Notes under the pieces: generated by a model
What the model was told of the DNA's origin: nothing
The model's database searches: none
What the model saw: the letters and a program-made list of their open reading frames with translations, nothing else
In this document: piece after piece, positions 33,871-46,604 of the stretch
Numbering within the stretch: the first letter of the stretch is position 1
Layout: each line of letters opens with the position of its first letter
Assembly: GCA_003586115.2 (NCBI GenBank)
Contig: QVOM02000021.1
Coordinates: 9,066,248 to 9,130,247 of the forward strand
DNA: 64,000 nucleotides
Source of the DNA: Salvator merianae
Taxonomy: Eukaryota; Chordata; Lepidosauria; Squamata; Teiidae
Direction of reading: 5' to 3'
Translations under genes and position numbers: made by a program

Positions 33871-34534
33871 TTTTTATTATTATTATTTTAGAATACATAA
33901 AACATATATATTATTCCCAAATGGGTACATTCATATATTAACTTTTATTAGTTACATGTTGACTTCCCCCCTTCTTCAAAAGTTTCTTCTAGATGTCTTT
34001 GTTTCTTGCCCCTCCTGGTTTCTCAGTTCCCTTCTTCTTCTGACCTGTCTTCTTTCCTCTTTATTCTTCAAATTCAGCAATAAAAAGCTCATTCTCTAAT
34101 TCTTGTAGAAAGTCAATAAAAGGTTTCCAATTTTTAACAAACTTATCCATGGTCTTATTTCTCAATACGTTAGTCAACTTGTCCAACTCAGCAAGATCCA
34201 TAATTTTAATCAACCAAGCATCTACCATAGGTATTTTATCCTCTTTACATTTTTGTGCTTAGACAGTTCTAGCTGCAGTCATCATGTTTTGAATTAAAAC
34301 ACTAACATTATCAAAGTTGCCCTCTACTGTACCTAATAAATATAATTCTGATTTAAAAGGAATGTTGATCTTTAAGATCTTCTGCATATCTGTAAATATT
34401 TGCAACCAATCTTTTTTTTGCTTTTCAACAGGTCCACCACATATGATTAAAAAGTACCTTCTTGCATTTTACATTTTCAACCTTATTTGTCAAACCTTGA
34501 TACATTTTTGATATTTTATAGGGTGTTAGGTACC
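33871..34534 (-). mobile_element. L1 LINE 3' end, 5'-truncated, with target-site duplication
   Basis: On the minus strand the insert starts just left of 34535 and ends in an AATAAT-type tail near 33871. It encodes decayed C-terminal ORF2 blocks (HMWWTC-like, MTAAR-like, AEMDKLT-like and NWKPF-like motifs) and then a 3' UTR. The flanking direct repeats are GCCTTACCGCAGTTGTT (33853-33869) and GCCTTACAGCAGTTATT (34535-34551), with 15 of 17 bases matching. The copy at 56836-57552 has the same family 3' end in the opposite orientation. Frameshifts make it inactive. Confidence 0.85.
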
Positions 34535-34829
34535 GCCTTACAGCAGTTATTTTTGTTACATTCCAGAGGTGTGACATGAATCCCTATATCAAGAAATATG
34601 GATTCTTTGAGCATAAAGAGTTGCAAGGAAAATGACATATGGACAAAAAAAATGCAACACCCATAAAGACTGGAGTTAGCGAGGCAATAGTGCAATCACA
34701 AAATGATTTTAAATGTTGCCCTGTGATATCACTAGTTTTGGATATATAGAGGGCACTATATATTTATGTTGCAGGAGGCTAAAGATTTTTTTCCGTATTC
34801 TAGAATTCCAGTGAACTGTTTGGATCTTA

Positions 34830-35327
34830 AGCCCTTTCTGCAAAGTCTCTTAATCTGAAAGGGCTTCGTAGTGGTGATCTGCCTCCCACTGGTCCCTTCA
34901 GTTTGCATTAGATGGGGTGTGATCCAGATTAGAGAGGCCCTGTTTGGTATCACTGGTAGACCCATTTGATTGAGTCTATTGGCAAACCAGAGGGCCTTGA
35001 TCAAGAACATGGGAGGTGTGCAGAAGGCATGCCTCCCATGTTCCAGACTAGTGGGGGATTCATTTCAGTGGCATGGCATAGTGTGCCACCGAAATGCGTC
35101 CCCCAGAGGTTCTGAGACTAGGAACTTTTGTTCCTAGCCCTCAGAAGCATGGGAGTCTGGCCTCAAAGCTTGTGCAAGCTTTGAGGCTGTGGTGTGGGCT
35201 AAACGTGGCCAGCACTGCCATGCAAATGGTGCTATTCTAAACCATACCTTTCTGTGTTGGAATCAGTGGGCCTGGGTGTTCCAGACCTACTGATTCCAAC
35301 CACAGAAGCATAAGTGATAAAAAGGCC
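34830..35327. mobile_element. Harbinger-like MITE, group D, with TTA duplication
   Basis: The left end AGCCCTTTCTGCAAAG and the right end AGTGATAAAAAGGCC pair imperfectly. Both flanks are TTA (34827-34829 and 35328-35330). Interior TAGGAACTTTTGTTCCTAG is a perfect small palindrome, also present (GGGAACATTTGTTCCTAG) in 59654-60133. 498 bp, non-coding. Confidence 0.8.
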
Positions 35328-35329
35328 TT

Positions 35330-35816
35330 AGAGAATATGGCCTTACAGAAGGAATTTTCTGCTCTATAATTACATTTTTTAAATATTTAGGTTGGGATTA
35401 TTTTGGATTTATGATTTCTATGTATTACTATTTTTCAAAGGATAGCTAGGATCTTGCTTTCCTGGTAATAAGCAATACTGAGCACGGTAGAGTTTTGTTC
35501 TTGCTAGACAAAGGCTGCATCTACGTAGGTGGAAGGTGCACCTGGTTACAAGAATTGCTCTGGACGCGTCTCAGCTATTGTCATATGCAGGATCTCTAAA
35601 ACTAAAGGTTTGATTTGCCAGACACACCTCTGGCAGCTGATCTACAGGGCTGGGGGAAATAATCAGGACAACGGTGATTCAATGTTTGTTGATTGAATCC
35701 ACAGGAGCAAAGAAACTATGCATTTACCGTAACAAATCAGTGGGGGAATTAGACACAAATGGGATAAACAACTCAAGCAGCGAGATATGAATTTACAGGC
35801 CAAGATTGAAGGGACA

Positions 35817-35847
<31 letters not shown>

Positions 35848-37930
35848 GGTGGGGGGAGAGGTTTTATGTGATTGGAGGAACTGACAGTTCTGAGAGTCAA
35901 TTAGGGGGCCTTACTGAGAAGAACCAGGAAGATTACGGCAAAGTCCTGAGTTCTCTTGCAGCTGAGGAGTGGTGGCTCTGGGGGTTAGGGTACACCCTTC
36001 ACCAGTGAATTTCTCCCTTTGATTCCTGGATCAATTTTGCCTCTTACCGCCTAATGAATTTTCCCCATATCAGTTAGGGGGTCATGCAGCACCACCATTC
36101 CTTTTTGTCATGGAGAGGAAGATGTTTAATTTCCCCAAACATTCTAGAAATAAGTAGAAAAAGAAGAGAAATATTGAGATGGGAAGAAGGGGGCAATACT
36201 ACCTCTTGCTGGCTTCTATTCCTGAAACAGGCTCCAACCAAGGGGATTGTGTGGACTTCTAAACACACACTCAGTTCTCATATGGAAAGGACTGTTTCAA
36301 TCAGGAAAAGGGAGTACCAGCACTCTGGCAACTTCTCAAGGAGGAATGGGAGTCCCATGATCCATCTCAGCTAACCGTGCGAGCAAGTGCAGGGGAGAGG
36401 ACCCAGAAAACTTGGAGAATAAGTAGCTAAAATAGCCCTTGGGCAAGCCAAGCAAGATATTATAGTTAGCGGAATAGAACACCCAAAGTCCTAAAACACC
36501 CAAAGTTCAGAAGTCTCATGAGTAAAGAGATGGCACAGATCTCTCCTTGGCCCCAAATAATGACTTCAGCAACTAGCAAAATAGTGCCCATGAGCATGCA
36601 TTCAAACACACACAAAGCAGCAGTGTTCAGTCTTTTGGTGTAACATAAAATGTTCACAAGCATATGATTCAACCTTTGGTGCAGAACACACGTAGCAGCA
36701 GCAGCCCACTGGTTTGGAACACATGCAGTTTCATGCACCGTCCAGACTTCATGGTGTAGCACATGCACACTGGTCCTGGACCTCCTACTCTTATACTCCA
36801 GAATGTGTCCAAAGGATATGATCTACCAAATGTTGCAAGGAAATGTCCCTCAACACAAGATCGGTAGACACTTGGGGAACTCCAGGCTGACAGATAATAG
36901 GTGGTAATTAAATCTGATCAGTCCAGCAATGCCCACTTTACACCTGAATACCTCATTCCATCACTCATTGGCAAAATACTAAGTTATTTACATGAAGTCT
37001 TCCTGCACTGATACTGATACATTTATGCTGATTTGTGGCACTGAAACTGATGAGATTATGCTAATTGGTGGCATATCCAGAAATACAAATTAAACTTTTG
37101 GAAGGGACCAGACACAATCTCAGAGCCTTGGAAGGACAATGGGAGGGGAACTTTGACAGCCAATTCAAGCTGTTTCTTCGTTCACTTTGAGAAGCTAAGT
37201 GAAACCCAGTGCTGGAGATCAAGCTCCATGGCACAAAATGGTCACTTATCCCTCCAACTCTGTTTTGCCATGCATGCGCAGTTGGCAAATATCTTTGGAC
37301 ATATCTCATAACAACCCTCAGGATCTGTGAGGGTGGGTTGTCCAAATTTGTCCATCCTTGGAAAGCTTTCATGATGGCCAAACATACCTCAGAGTAGCTT
37401 CTCCTGTAAGCCGGAAACAATGACTCCTGGGTGGGCTGGACAGTGAATTTGTCTTATCCCATGTGGATGCACAGATGGGGTACACATGACTCATTTGTCC
37501 CCCTTTTCATCTGAGATTGCTTTGGTGGACCAAAAAATGGCTGAATTCTGGCCTGCTTTCTGGTCCTGTAAAATAGATCTGTGAAAACACCACTGTCATG
37601 AGAAGCATTCCCCTCACAGCAACAATCTGGATCCTTTGCTGGGCAAGTCACATTTGTATGCCATGCCATTCACCCCAGCAGTAGGTGTGGCAGTCCTCCC
37701 CTGGCGGTCAACCCTTCCAAGGGCCATGTAGATGCAGTCAAATTTATGATTGCATTTTATCTTGTTTTATATATCTCCTTCAGGTTAGAGATAGTGTGGA
37801 GTAGCAGCTAGAGAACTGGATTAGAAATGGGTTAGGGAAGTGGCCACTAGATCAGGCTTGAGTCATGTCATTTACTTGACAACAGTAAATAAGTGGTTTA
37901 CCATTCCTTTGTTTGAGACTTGTTGGCAAC
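35330..37930. other. no recognised gene; GT/GA microsatellite at 35818-35849
   Basis: (GT)n followed by (GA)n lies at 35818-35849. No other recognisable repeats, and no frame over about 120 codons with supporting signals. Confidence 0.45.
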
Positions 37931-37933
37931 CTA

Positions 37934-37976
37934 GGGTCTTTTCGCACTTTTCACCTTAGAATGGGATAATTCTAAA
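37934..37976. mobile_element. solo end of a group-A MITE
   Basis: GGGTCTTTTCGCACTTTTC followed by CCTTAGAATGGGATAATTC is the terminus plus subterminal hairpin arm seen in 28083-28223. The rest of the element is absent. Confidence 0.65.
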
Positions 37977-39680
37977 GGCACCATTTAGATGTGTAAATGG
38001 CCTAATTACTAAAGAGACCCTGCTTAGTTTCTGAGTTCAGAAGAGATTACATAGGACAGCTTTAATGCCATGGCTTAAGCTGGAAAACTAAGGTTGAAAT
38101 AATAACTTGGGCAGCTTACTGGGTGACCTTGAGTCAATCCCTACCTCGTGGAGCAGCCACAACTTGTACAGCAGGATGGTGGAGGTGAGCAAAGCTGCTT
38201 CGGATCAAGTATGGTTCAATGTCATAAAAGGTAAAATTTTCATTGCCACCTCACCTCACTCACCACCCTAAACAGTATGTAGAATATGTCCTTCTCTACC
38301 ATGAAGGTTCCATTTTGGCAAAATGTTGCTTAAGAAAAACTCACATTAGAGAAGCAATAGACTTCAATGTAAATCTGGGGATTGGGGAACTGCAGCAAAT
38401 CTCTCTATTGACTTATGTTGTAGTAAACTGACTCTTCAAAATTGCCTTGAATGGGGAAGGATTCCCAGTGCAAGTCAGAGAGCATCTACCATGGGGGTAA
38501 TGCCAGGAGAAACAAATGCTGTTCCTGAAATCTGCACAGCATAGATGCCAGTCCAGATTCACCACCCAGGCAAAAGCTTTTGCAGGCTACAGTGCAGAAC
38601 ACACATCTGACTGGCAATATCTCTCACTCACCCAGACAAAGGTTTTTCACAGTCTGCAATGATGAACACAGTGATGCCTTGTGGGATGCCCACGTGCCAC
38701 ACTCAGTTGAAGATGTTACCTATTCTGCAATACTCAGCACACTGATTCCATACAGGATGCCAACTCCTCCCCTCAGATAAGAGTTTTACACATGCTGTAG
38801 TGTTGCATATACAGATGTTACATGGTATGCCAACCCATCACACTCAGACAAGGGTGTTTCACACTCTACAATGTCAAATACACAGATACCAGCTTCTCCC
38901 CCACACAATCACAGTCTTCTCATAGGCTACAATGGTGAAACACAGTCCTACTTCAAGCACTCTGATGCTAAACAAGATGCTCACCCACTTCCCATACCCT
39001 GATCAGGAGTTCAGTGTTAAAATCATGTCTAGTTTTTAGCTAATAATTGTTCAATGGGACTTATATTTCTCATGGCATCTGAGATGCAAGTGCAGGACTA
39101 CAGGAGCAGAAAGAGAGCAAAACAAATACTTCTCCCTACTTCCACAATTGCCATTGGAATAACTGTCAAAAGCATTAGGTGTGGCAGTTTAAAGTCCAGA
39201 TGAAGAAAGCTGGATGTTTAACAGGCAATAACGGCTCTCCTCCTCTAGCATAAGCCTCCTCTAGCAGCCCCCATAATTATCAGCCTGATCCAAATCAAGG
39301 CAAGGTCATCCAGCACCTGGCAAATTATCCTTTTCCATTTGATATGTCCTGTAATACTAAACCTAAGTCGAATGATGGTTTGACTGGAATCTTGTTGATT
39401 AATTAAATTGTGACAGTTGCGTTTCATGCTTTGATAATTGTTTTAGCAGATATTGTGGCTTTTCTCGTTTCTTAGCCACACTATGGATTTCTTTTAGTCA
39501 AGAAGCCAAACGTAAAATCTGCAACAAATAAATAAATGTTAACTCTGTGAGCGCAGCCCAAAGAAGATGTAGTATGCTTAAATTTCCTCAAAGCCCGCAA
39601 TATGGGAGAGGAACTATCCTGCAAAAAGCTCTGTTTATATGCAGAGAGAGCTAATTCCATTCATTTCAATGGGATGCACA
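37977..39680. other. imperfect tandem-like stretch 38540-38970, otherwise unrecognised
   Basis: Between about 38540 and 38970, phrases of the type CACTCAGACAAGGGTGTTTCA...CTACAATG...CACAGAT recur every 60-70 bp with heavy divergence (near 38570, 38635, 38770, 38840, 38910). This suggests a decayed tandem array. Unit boundaries are not sharp. Confidence 0.45.
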
Positions 39681-40152
39681 GGGCATTTCCGCACTATGTG
39701 TATTATCTAATGTTGGGCTGGGCTGTTTTTGACCCAGATTAAGCAATCTGGGCCAAGACTGGAGTGGTGGCCAGCAGCCGGTGGCCCATATCAAGGGCCG
39801 TCCACATTGTGGGCCACCCAGCCCAGCCCAACTTTGTAGGGCTGCTTTAGTTGAGTACCCAGAAGTGCCCCACTTCCAGGACTGCTTCCAGGAGCCTGTC
39901 AAGATGGCCGCAGGCTCCTCACACTTGGTGGACCAGATCGGCTGCTCGATGACATGTGCACACAAGCACATGGTCCAGTCCACCATAGTGGAATGTTTTG
40001 GAGACCTCTTTCAAGCAGTCTTCCATTGGAGCAGGCTATGGCATCATTTTCATGCCTTGGGCCACTTCAATGCCTCATTCCACAAGTCTGCAATATGGAC
40101 GAGGTGTTCCACTGGGGCTGCCGGTCTAGTCCATTGGTCCAATGCGGATGCA
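39681..40152. mobile_element. possible MITE with GGGCATTTCCGCACT end
   Basis: The left end GGGCATTTCCGCACTATG resembles group-D termini, and CCAATGCGGATGCAGCC may be the right partner. Several internal inverted pairs (GGGCTGGGCTG against CAGCCCAGCCC) are visible. No duplication was found. Confidence 0.35.
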
Positions 40153-40154
40153 GC

Positions 40155-40850
40155 CAAGGTAGAGAATATCACACAGGACTCCAAGCAGTGCTCCCTAACT
40201 GGATGGATTTAGTCCCATGGATTTCAGTGGGACTTGAGCGTGCTTTTCTTTGTTTGGACTGGCCTTGCGTCATCTATTAATTGACAAGCAAAAACTGTTT
40301 TCTCTGAATAAGCAGCATTTTAAAACCACTGCCTTCTCATTCCTAATCAGCCCTTTATATTCTCAAGGAAGGAAGATAATGGATTGGGTGGAGCAAAGGG
40401 CCTTCTTGGTAACTGTTCAATTACTAAATAAGTCCAATCTTGTTTGTTGCTTTGCAATTTAGCAGACCAGCACATTATTGTGTTCTTTTTGGCATTCTGT
40501 CTTTCTCAGAAAATCAGGCAGTAAACATCAGCTTGTCACTGCAAGATTGCCTGTGTTAATTTCTGTTCCAGGCAATTTTTCTGTTCTTGTCGTTTCATAT
40601 CCCGAGTATGAACTGTTGCCTTTTTTGTTTTACTCAAAGGTCACCGTTTCTTCCAATTTCTTATCTGATTTTACATCTCTGGTTTCACAGTATGAAAGAA
40701 GATTTTCATATGTCAGATACTTGGGCATTAATCCAATGTCCCATGGAACTGAGATGATCTCAGCAAGTGAGTTTATTAGCAATCTCACTATTACTATAAT
40801 TTCAGCTGATATCTTATATATATCATTGTAGCAAGATCTACTTAGGGCTC
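40155..40850. other. no recognised feature
   Basis: Contains a 117-codon frame (40478-40831) without known motifs. Confidence 0.5.
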
Positions 40851-40859
40851 TTATGGCAC

Positions 40860-41123
40860 TGTGAGACTGTTAGGAAGGTGCAAGGACTACACATCCCTGC
40901 ATCATTTGTGCCCTCTTTGCGCCATGATTGGTCCTTAGAGCTCTATAAAAGCAGAGTCGTAGAAGTGTTATGCCTGTAAAGCAAACAAGCAGATGTGCAT
41001 GTCGGCGGCCTGGAGCAAATGCATCCCCAAAACATACTTCCTCCAAGGTGAAGGTAAGAGATTTATTTGCCAGCAAATAAAGGACACTTGGGGCTTTTGC
41101 CACAAAGCAAGTGCTAAGGCAAC
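40860..41123 (+). mobile_element. possible solo LTR remnant
   Basis: The order of signals resembles a retroviral-type LTR: a start TGTGAGACTG, a CCAAT-type box in reverse (GATTGGTCC, 40927-40935), TATAAAA (40944-40950), and AATAAA (41076-41081) followed within about 20 bp by CTTGGGGCTTTTGCCAC and a CAACA end. No flanking duplication, primer site or coding remnant is seen. It could also be a chance arrangement. Confidence 0.35.
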
Positions 41124-41129
41124 ATTGTC

Positions 41130-43010
41130 CTTATACACCTTTTATACTTTTCACAGATACATACTTCTTACAATTTTAACTTCTATTGGCCATTTCTACT
41201 CTGTGCATCATTACATGTTCATTATTATTCATTACCACCCCTTACACACATTCCCACACATCGCGTGTCCATGCAAATGAACTGTGATGAACCTACTTTC
41301 ACTCTTTCTAGCACCCTCATCTCATGCCTTTTCCATGGCCTTTTGGCCCTCCTGCCTTAACTGCTCCTTCTGTCCATCACCCCCTATCTGGGCTGTTTTC
41401 CTATCTCTGCAAGATTCCTGTTTCTATGCAAGCAGAGAAGCAAGCTATATGACCAAGTTATAAGCTATAGCAGGAGCAAAACCCCATAATTATAAAATAG
41501 TGGCTGTATGGGGCATAAACAGAAGGAGCTCTGACTGGTCTTTTTACAGCTCTCTCTCTCTCTCTCTCTCTCCCACTCACACTCACACTCACACAGAGCA
41601 CGTACAGACTTACCTTTGTGATTCTTTTTTGGGCTGTATAACACAGCCTAGTTTTTCAATCTTCCACGCCATTTTCTGTGCACATTGACCACTGGAAACA
41701 TTGAAGCCAGGGAACGAAAGTTCCCCAGCTGCATATTTTCACAGCCTGGAGAAATGGCCTGTGTGTGAATAACATGCTGTTGCTTTTCAAAGAGTGCTAT
41801 AGTCGGCTGCATCATTGTTAACATGCTGTGCACCAGTCCTCTTTCTTAGAACACTGCTGGTAGTATTTTGTGGAAGTTACTAGAGTTTCTTAATAGTTTA
41901 ATCTACCTCAAAGGCAGGGGCGTATCTTCCACTGGATGAATTTGGCCATTGGCCAGGTGTCTCCTCAATCACAGAATCACTCTGTCTGTCTGCCTCATTT
42001 GGAGCATTGACTAATTTAATCTGCCTGAGATCAGCTGGAGGAGAGGAAAGAGAGAGAACTAGAAAAGTAGGCCACAGAAATGTGGATGTGTGTGGATGAG
42101 AAATAAAAAGAGCAGAGGAAGAAGCCATCAAAACAGGTGGTATGGCTTGCCTCTGACACTTGTTCTGCCGCACACCCACAGAATGAGATGGTAGGCATTT
42201 GCCCATATTACAGGGGCTACCCTAGCTGCTAATTTTCTTTGGCTGCATTTCTGCACAGTAAAAAAAAAGCAAACCAAAAGCCCCTTGCAAATGACAACTT
42301 AAGGCAATAGAGTTCTTCTCTGATTCTCACCCTTTTTCCATCCACATCTGATGCACTCTGAAAGTGCATTGTCTGGTCTTTAATGCGTGTTATAGATGGG
42401 ATGAGCACACATATGTATGGCATTGTCACCACTGAGTCTCTGAGTCACCTTCAAGGTATTTCTTAAAAAAAAATCTGAAGTGAAAACAGCTGCATCATTA
42501 TGCAGACTCAAAGAGCCTTGATTCATGTCTGCACTTGTGTGATGATGTGCATGCATGACAATGTTATGCACATGCATGACGACACACAATGTGGCCCCAC
42601 TCATGGAATTGACTGTAAATGGTGGCAGCTGAACTTTGGAAGATGGGTGAGTTCCCTGAGTCACTTGGATGTGAATTATCTCATGAGTCATGTAAATGCG
42701 CCAAGGAACTCCCAGGGTTGTCAAGCAAAGCATCTGCTGTCCTGCTTCTAGCTGCAGGATGGATTGCAGTTTGGCTCATCTGGAACTAGCAGTGCATGTT
42801 CAAAGAGAGCATGCCCTCTCTCTCAGCTCTGCTTCTGCATCCTCAACTGAAAGCCCCATGGGCACAGCAAGAGAAACTTGTTGGTCAAGAAGCCACTGGA
42901 GTGATCACCACACTCCATCTTGTACCCACAGCTCACTGGCAATGACTCAGCATGAAAGCTCCAGCAGCAGGAGGAGACCCAGCAAACTGTCCACCCGTCT
43001 GCTAATCTGG
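41130..43010. other. no gene recognised; TC/CA-rich microsatellite at 41548-41594
   Basis: (TC)n followed by CACTCA units lies at 41548-41594. The remainder is unrecognised. Confidence 0.45.
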
Positions 43011-43011
43011 A

Positions 43012-43215
43012 CCATTATTTTATTTATTTATTTGTATTTTTATCCTGCGTTACACCTGAAGCCCCCAGGGCAGTAAAAACGTGTTAGAAGAACCCACTGA
43101 AAACAATAACAGGGTTTGAAAGTGGAGAGGGAAAGCTGTTTCCTCAGCTAAAGGCCAGGGTGAAAAGGTGTATCTTTTCCAATCTTCTATAAAGAAGATG
43201 CCTGATGCACCTCAG
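43012..43215 (-). mobile_element. LINE 3' UTR (L2/CR1-like)
   Basis: TTATTTATTTATTTGTATTT, ATCCTGCGTTACACC, and GAAAAGGTGTATCTTTTCC to GATGCCTGATGCACCTCAGG form the reverse complement of a LINE 3' region with an AAAT-type tail. A similar segment is at 58536-58725, and shorter ones are at 46605-46740 and 62790-62910. Confidence 0.6.
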
Positions 43216-43697
43216 GAGGAGGAGTTTGGTATTTATTATTGCACTGAACCGGCTTGGGGTGCCTTGTTGAACTGTCCAGCTGCATGGTTGGGTCAGGCAG
43301 CCATCTTGGTCTCAGCTTGCCAGATTGCTGGGGGGAGGGGAGCTTGGGGCACCTTTTGCTGCTCACTCTGGCTCACCATGATTCCTCTTCTATTCATGGC
43401 TGTGGCCTTCTCCTACACTCAGTTTACACGCACCTGTTGTGCTGCATGGTGGTGAGTGATGGTTTTCTTTGATGTTTTTCATGTAGTCATTCTCACTTCA
43501 AATCCCATCCCTGGCCACTTATCATCTTCTTCTGGGCCTATAGGTTCCAAGCAGACCTCACAGTGCTGGTCATGTGCTTTGTATGACCTTCCCAGAGGCC
43601 TTCCCAGAACATGGAAAAGATGCCACCAGCACTTCATGGTCTGCTGGGACTGATAATTCTAGGAGGAGAAGGCAAGTGGCTGGGAGCAGCATGGCTC
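43216..43697. other. no recognised feature
   Basis: GC-moderate DNA without recognisable repeats or exons. Confidence 0.45.
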
Positions 43698-43700
43698 TAT

Positions 43701-43804
43701 GGTCCTTTTCTTGGCCGGGTCTGCTGTAGTCTGCATTAGCATGCAGATGGCAGGTCCCTATTTCCAGGATATAATCTGGAATAAGACCCAGTGCAGAAAG
43801 GGCC
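43701..43804. mobile_element. Harbinger-like MITE, group B, with TAT duplication
   Basis: The right half (GATGGCAGGTCCCTATTTCC, GATATAATCTGGAATAAG, then CAGTGCAGAAAGGGCC) is typical of group B. The left end GGTCCTTTTCTTGG is degenerate. The flanks are TAT on both sides (43698-43700 and 43805-43807). Confidence 0.7.
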
Positions 43805-43809
43805 TATCT

Positions 43810-45370
43810 GTCCAATTAGTGGGTCCTGTTTCAGAATAAATGACTGCAATTTACACTTTCTCAGAAGATTATCACCTGAGCTGGTAACGTATAGTAATGT
43901 ATTACTATACCAATTCTCTACCATTTACTATACCAATTCTCTACATTAAGTGTTGAAATATTTTTCCAGTTTTACCAATTTTTGTGCTGTCGTAAGATGT
44001 GCTCCTTCGAACACAAATTTAATTAAATTCTTATTTGGAATAACAATAACTAAACTCAATTCAGGTGCCCAGTCTATTCTTATAATTAATAATAGAGAGA
44101 TTTATTGATGTATTGAGCTCCTCTCAAGGGTGTCTTTACCTGTACTTCTGTAGAGAGACTCTTCTGCTGGAGTTTGCTCTGTCTGTGCTAAACCCCCACA
44201 TCCCTGGGACGGAAACAGTAATGACTTTACAACCTGTGCCTGTATCAGCAGGTGCGCAGTCTCAAGGACATGAGAATGCTGGGGAGGTGTGAAATCATGT
44301 TTCCATATCCTTTGCCCAGCAGAGACTGCAAAGTGCTGCCAAGACAATGGGGAAGATAAGCTCACAGTATGGGAAATGCTAGCGTCCAGTGTTCTAATAA
44401 TATTGAACAATGTATGAGTCTGCAAAGTCGTGTTCTACCTGTAACATGGTAGAGTCTGATGCCTGGTTTATTTGGAAACGCTGCATTAGCCTCATAGAGA
44501 CTGACTTGGAAAAACATGGTTTCTGTTGTTCAATGTTATTTTTCTTTCCATTGTAGTATGTTAACCAACTGAAAAAAACACCTACCACTGAAAGTATGAA
44601 TCATTTCTTAGTTTTCTGAAAATCTGTATTAACTTCAAGACACACCTGACCTTTAGAGATATTCCTCCCCTTCTTTTAAGGCATTAGCTGCACACTTCTT
44701 GCTTATGAATGGTTCTAAAATTCTTGTTTCAGTTCTGGCCTTTCAAGTTTTTCCTTTCTACCATCCCCACCTTATCCTCAGGGAATAATGGTCTTTTTCA
44801 CCATCACGTTGGCCTATAACCTACTCTTGATTTTACACTGACTCAGGTAAAAACATGGACTTCTTGCCTCCTAAAAGAATTAGTAGGTAAGGGTAGATTT
44901 TTCAAAGACAGACCTGACTATTTCCAGACACTTGGAGTTTTAGCAAAATCGGGTCTGCTTCTTATGAAATCACTTCAAAAACAAATAATACTATCATTTA
45001 TTTATTTTAAGGTCTCAGAAAGGATAGCAAAAGATAGAATACAAGGGCTTAAAAACCATTAAATGACAGTTTAATACAAAATATCTATCATTTAATATAA
45101 GAAAAATTTAAGAAACTCCTGAAGCATGCAAATTTAAGTGTTGCACAATAGGAAGAAGGGATTTAACAATGAAAAAGAGTAAAACACCAGGTCATTTGAT
45201 AATGATAGAAAGTGACAAAGAAGAAACAAATATTAAACTGTTGAAAATGAAAACACACCGAGATAAAAGTCTTTGCAGGATTAGAATGTTTATATTAGAT
45301 AATTATAAAATGGTGTTAAGCGACCTTTCTTGGGGAGAAATTCCACAGAAACTGTTGGCACCATTTCATC
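43810..45370. other. no gene recognised; AT-rich
   Basis: TTTATTTATTTTAAGG near 44998 resembles a short LINE tail. The rest is unrecognised. Confidence 0.45.
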
Positions 45371-45375
45371 GTAAA

Positions 45376-45582
45376 GGCTGCATTCAGAGTAAATAAATGC
45401 ACCTTAGAGGTGGCTTAGAGTTGGCTCAGAGATGGTTCACAGGTGGGATCATTCATGTACCAGTCTCTCCTCTCATGAACATTTGAGGCTAGAAAAAGGA
45501 TTAGAGGAGATGAGAACTCTATTGCCTATGAAGCACTTTTGAGCCGCCTTCCCCCCCCCCCCCGTGTGGGAATGTAGCCTTA
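45376..45582. mobile_element. MITE family C, copy 2
   Basis: The left end AGGCTGCATTCAGAG pairs with the right end GGAATGTAGCCT. Interior GTGGCTTAGAGTTGGCTCAG, CTCATGAACATTTGAGGC and GGATTAGAGGAGATG match the copy at 30320-30536. A poly-C run lies inside (about 45551-45563). Confidence 0.6.
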
Positions 45583-45589
45583 GATCAGG

Positions 45590-45715
45590 GTGGTTCTACT
45601 GTGCCTCTTCTGCTGCTGCTGAACTACAACTCCCATCTTTCTTTGTCATTGGCTAGACTGGGGCTGATGGGAGAAGTAGTTCAGAAATTTTTGGAGGGCC
45701 ACATTGTTGCAGTTT
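45590..45715. mobile_element. dispersed palindromic repeat (ACTACAACTCCCAT type)
   Basis: TGCTGAACTACAACTCCCAT is mirrored by GATGGGAGAAGTAGTTCAG, and TTTTTGGAGGGCCACA follows. This is a familiar short squamate repeat with internal inverted symmetry. A more decayed copy is near 23870-23930. The class is not certain. Confidence 0.5.
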
Positions 45716-45719
45716 TAGA

Positions 45720-46604
45720 GAATGAGTACAACCCGGGTAATGGTAGATGATGTTTATATCCAGGAATGGACAAATGTGTTCTTTGATACTAGAGGGGCTA
45801 AATATTTCTCATCCAAGAACTGGTTTAAGCGCTTACTAGTCTTATGAGGACAACGTCCCAGGGGTGGGTGGTCCATAAGGGAATAGGACACCATATTTGG
45901 CAGCATGAAAATGGAGGCTTTTTCTTCCTTCTTCTCCCATGTTATAATCCTAAGATGGCTTGCCTATATAAATTCTTATGCATTTTATTCAAACAGAAAT
46001 CCTCTTACATTCAGGAGCCAAAGTAGGTACGACCAATGCTCCCATGTGAATATCCACTCCACACGTATACATACAGTCCATGCAACTCTCACACAGAAAT
46101 TCAAACCCAGGCTGCATCTACATGGACTGTAAAAAGATGCCCCTTGAGCACCTTCAGGCAAACAGGTCTTCACACAACTGGTCCATTGGGCTCTGCAGAG
46201 GCATGGAATCCACCTTTGGGCACATGCTGGTCATAGGGTGCAAGAAACACCTCTGAGGGCAAATTATGGCAAAATCTACCACCTCCTCTGCCATGTAGAG
46301 TGACAGTAGATGGAGGAGGTGAACTACTGAACATGATTTCCCACCTGTCCTGGTTGAGCATTGGACTGAAAAGGCTAACTTCTGGGGGATGTTCCCAGTC
46401 CAATACTAAATTGGCAAGGACAGAAACTTTTTGTGCTGCAGATGTGAGGGTTTTGGAGGCTGGGAGGCACCACCATTGGGAGGCACCACCATCAGGGCCT
46501 TTTTCATGGCTGCTTGAGTGGAGATCTAGACAGAAGAATACACAGGTGGTAGCGAAGGTGAAATGAGCTCACTTGGACTTCAAAATCACCAGAACTTCTT
46601 CCAA
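45720..46604. other. no recognised feature
   Basis: Short frames only; no repeat family recognised with confidence. Confidence 0.45.

Noticed and set aside
40478..40831. 117-codon frame as a gene
   Set aside because: Unremarkable composition, no known motif, no splice or promoter context. Frames of this length are expected by chance in 64 kb.
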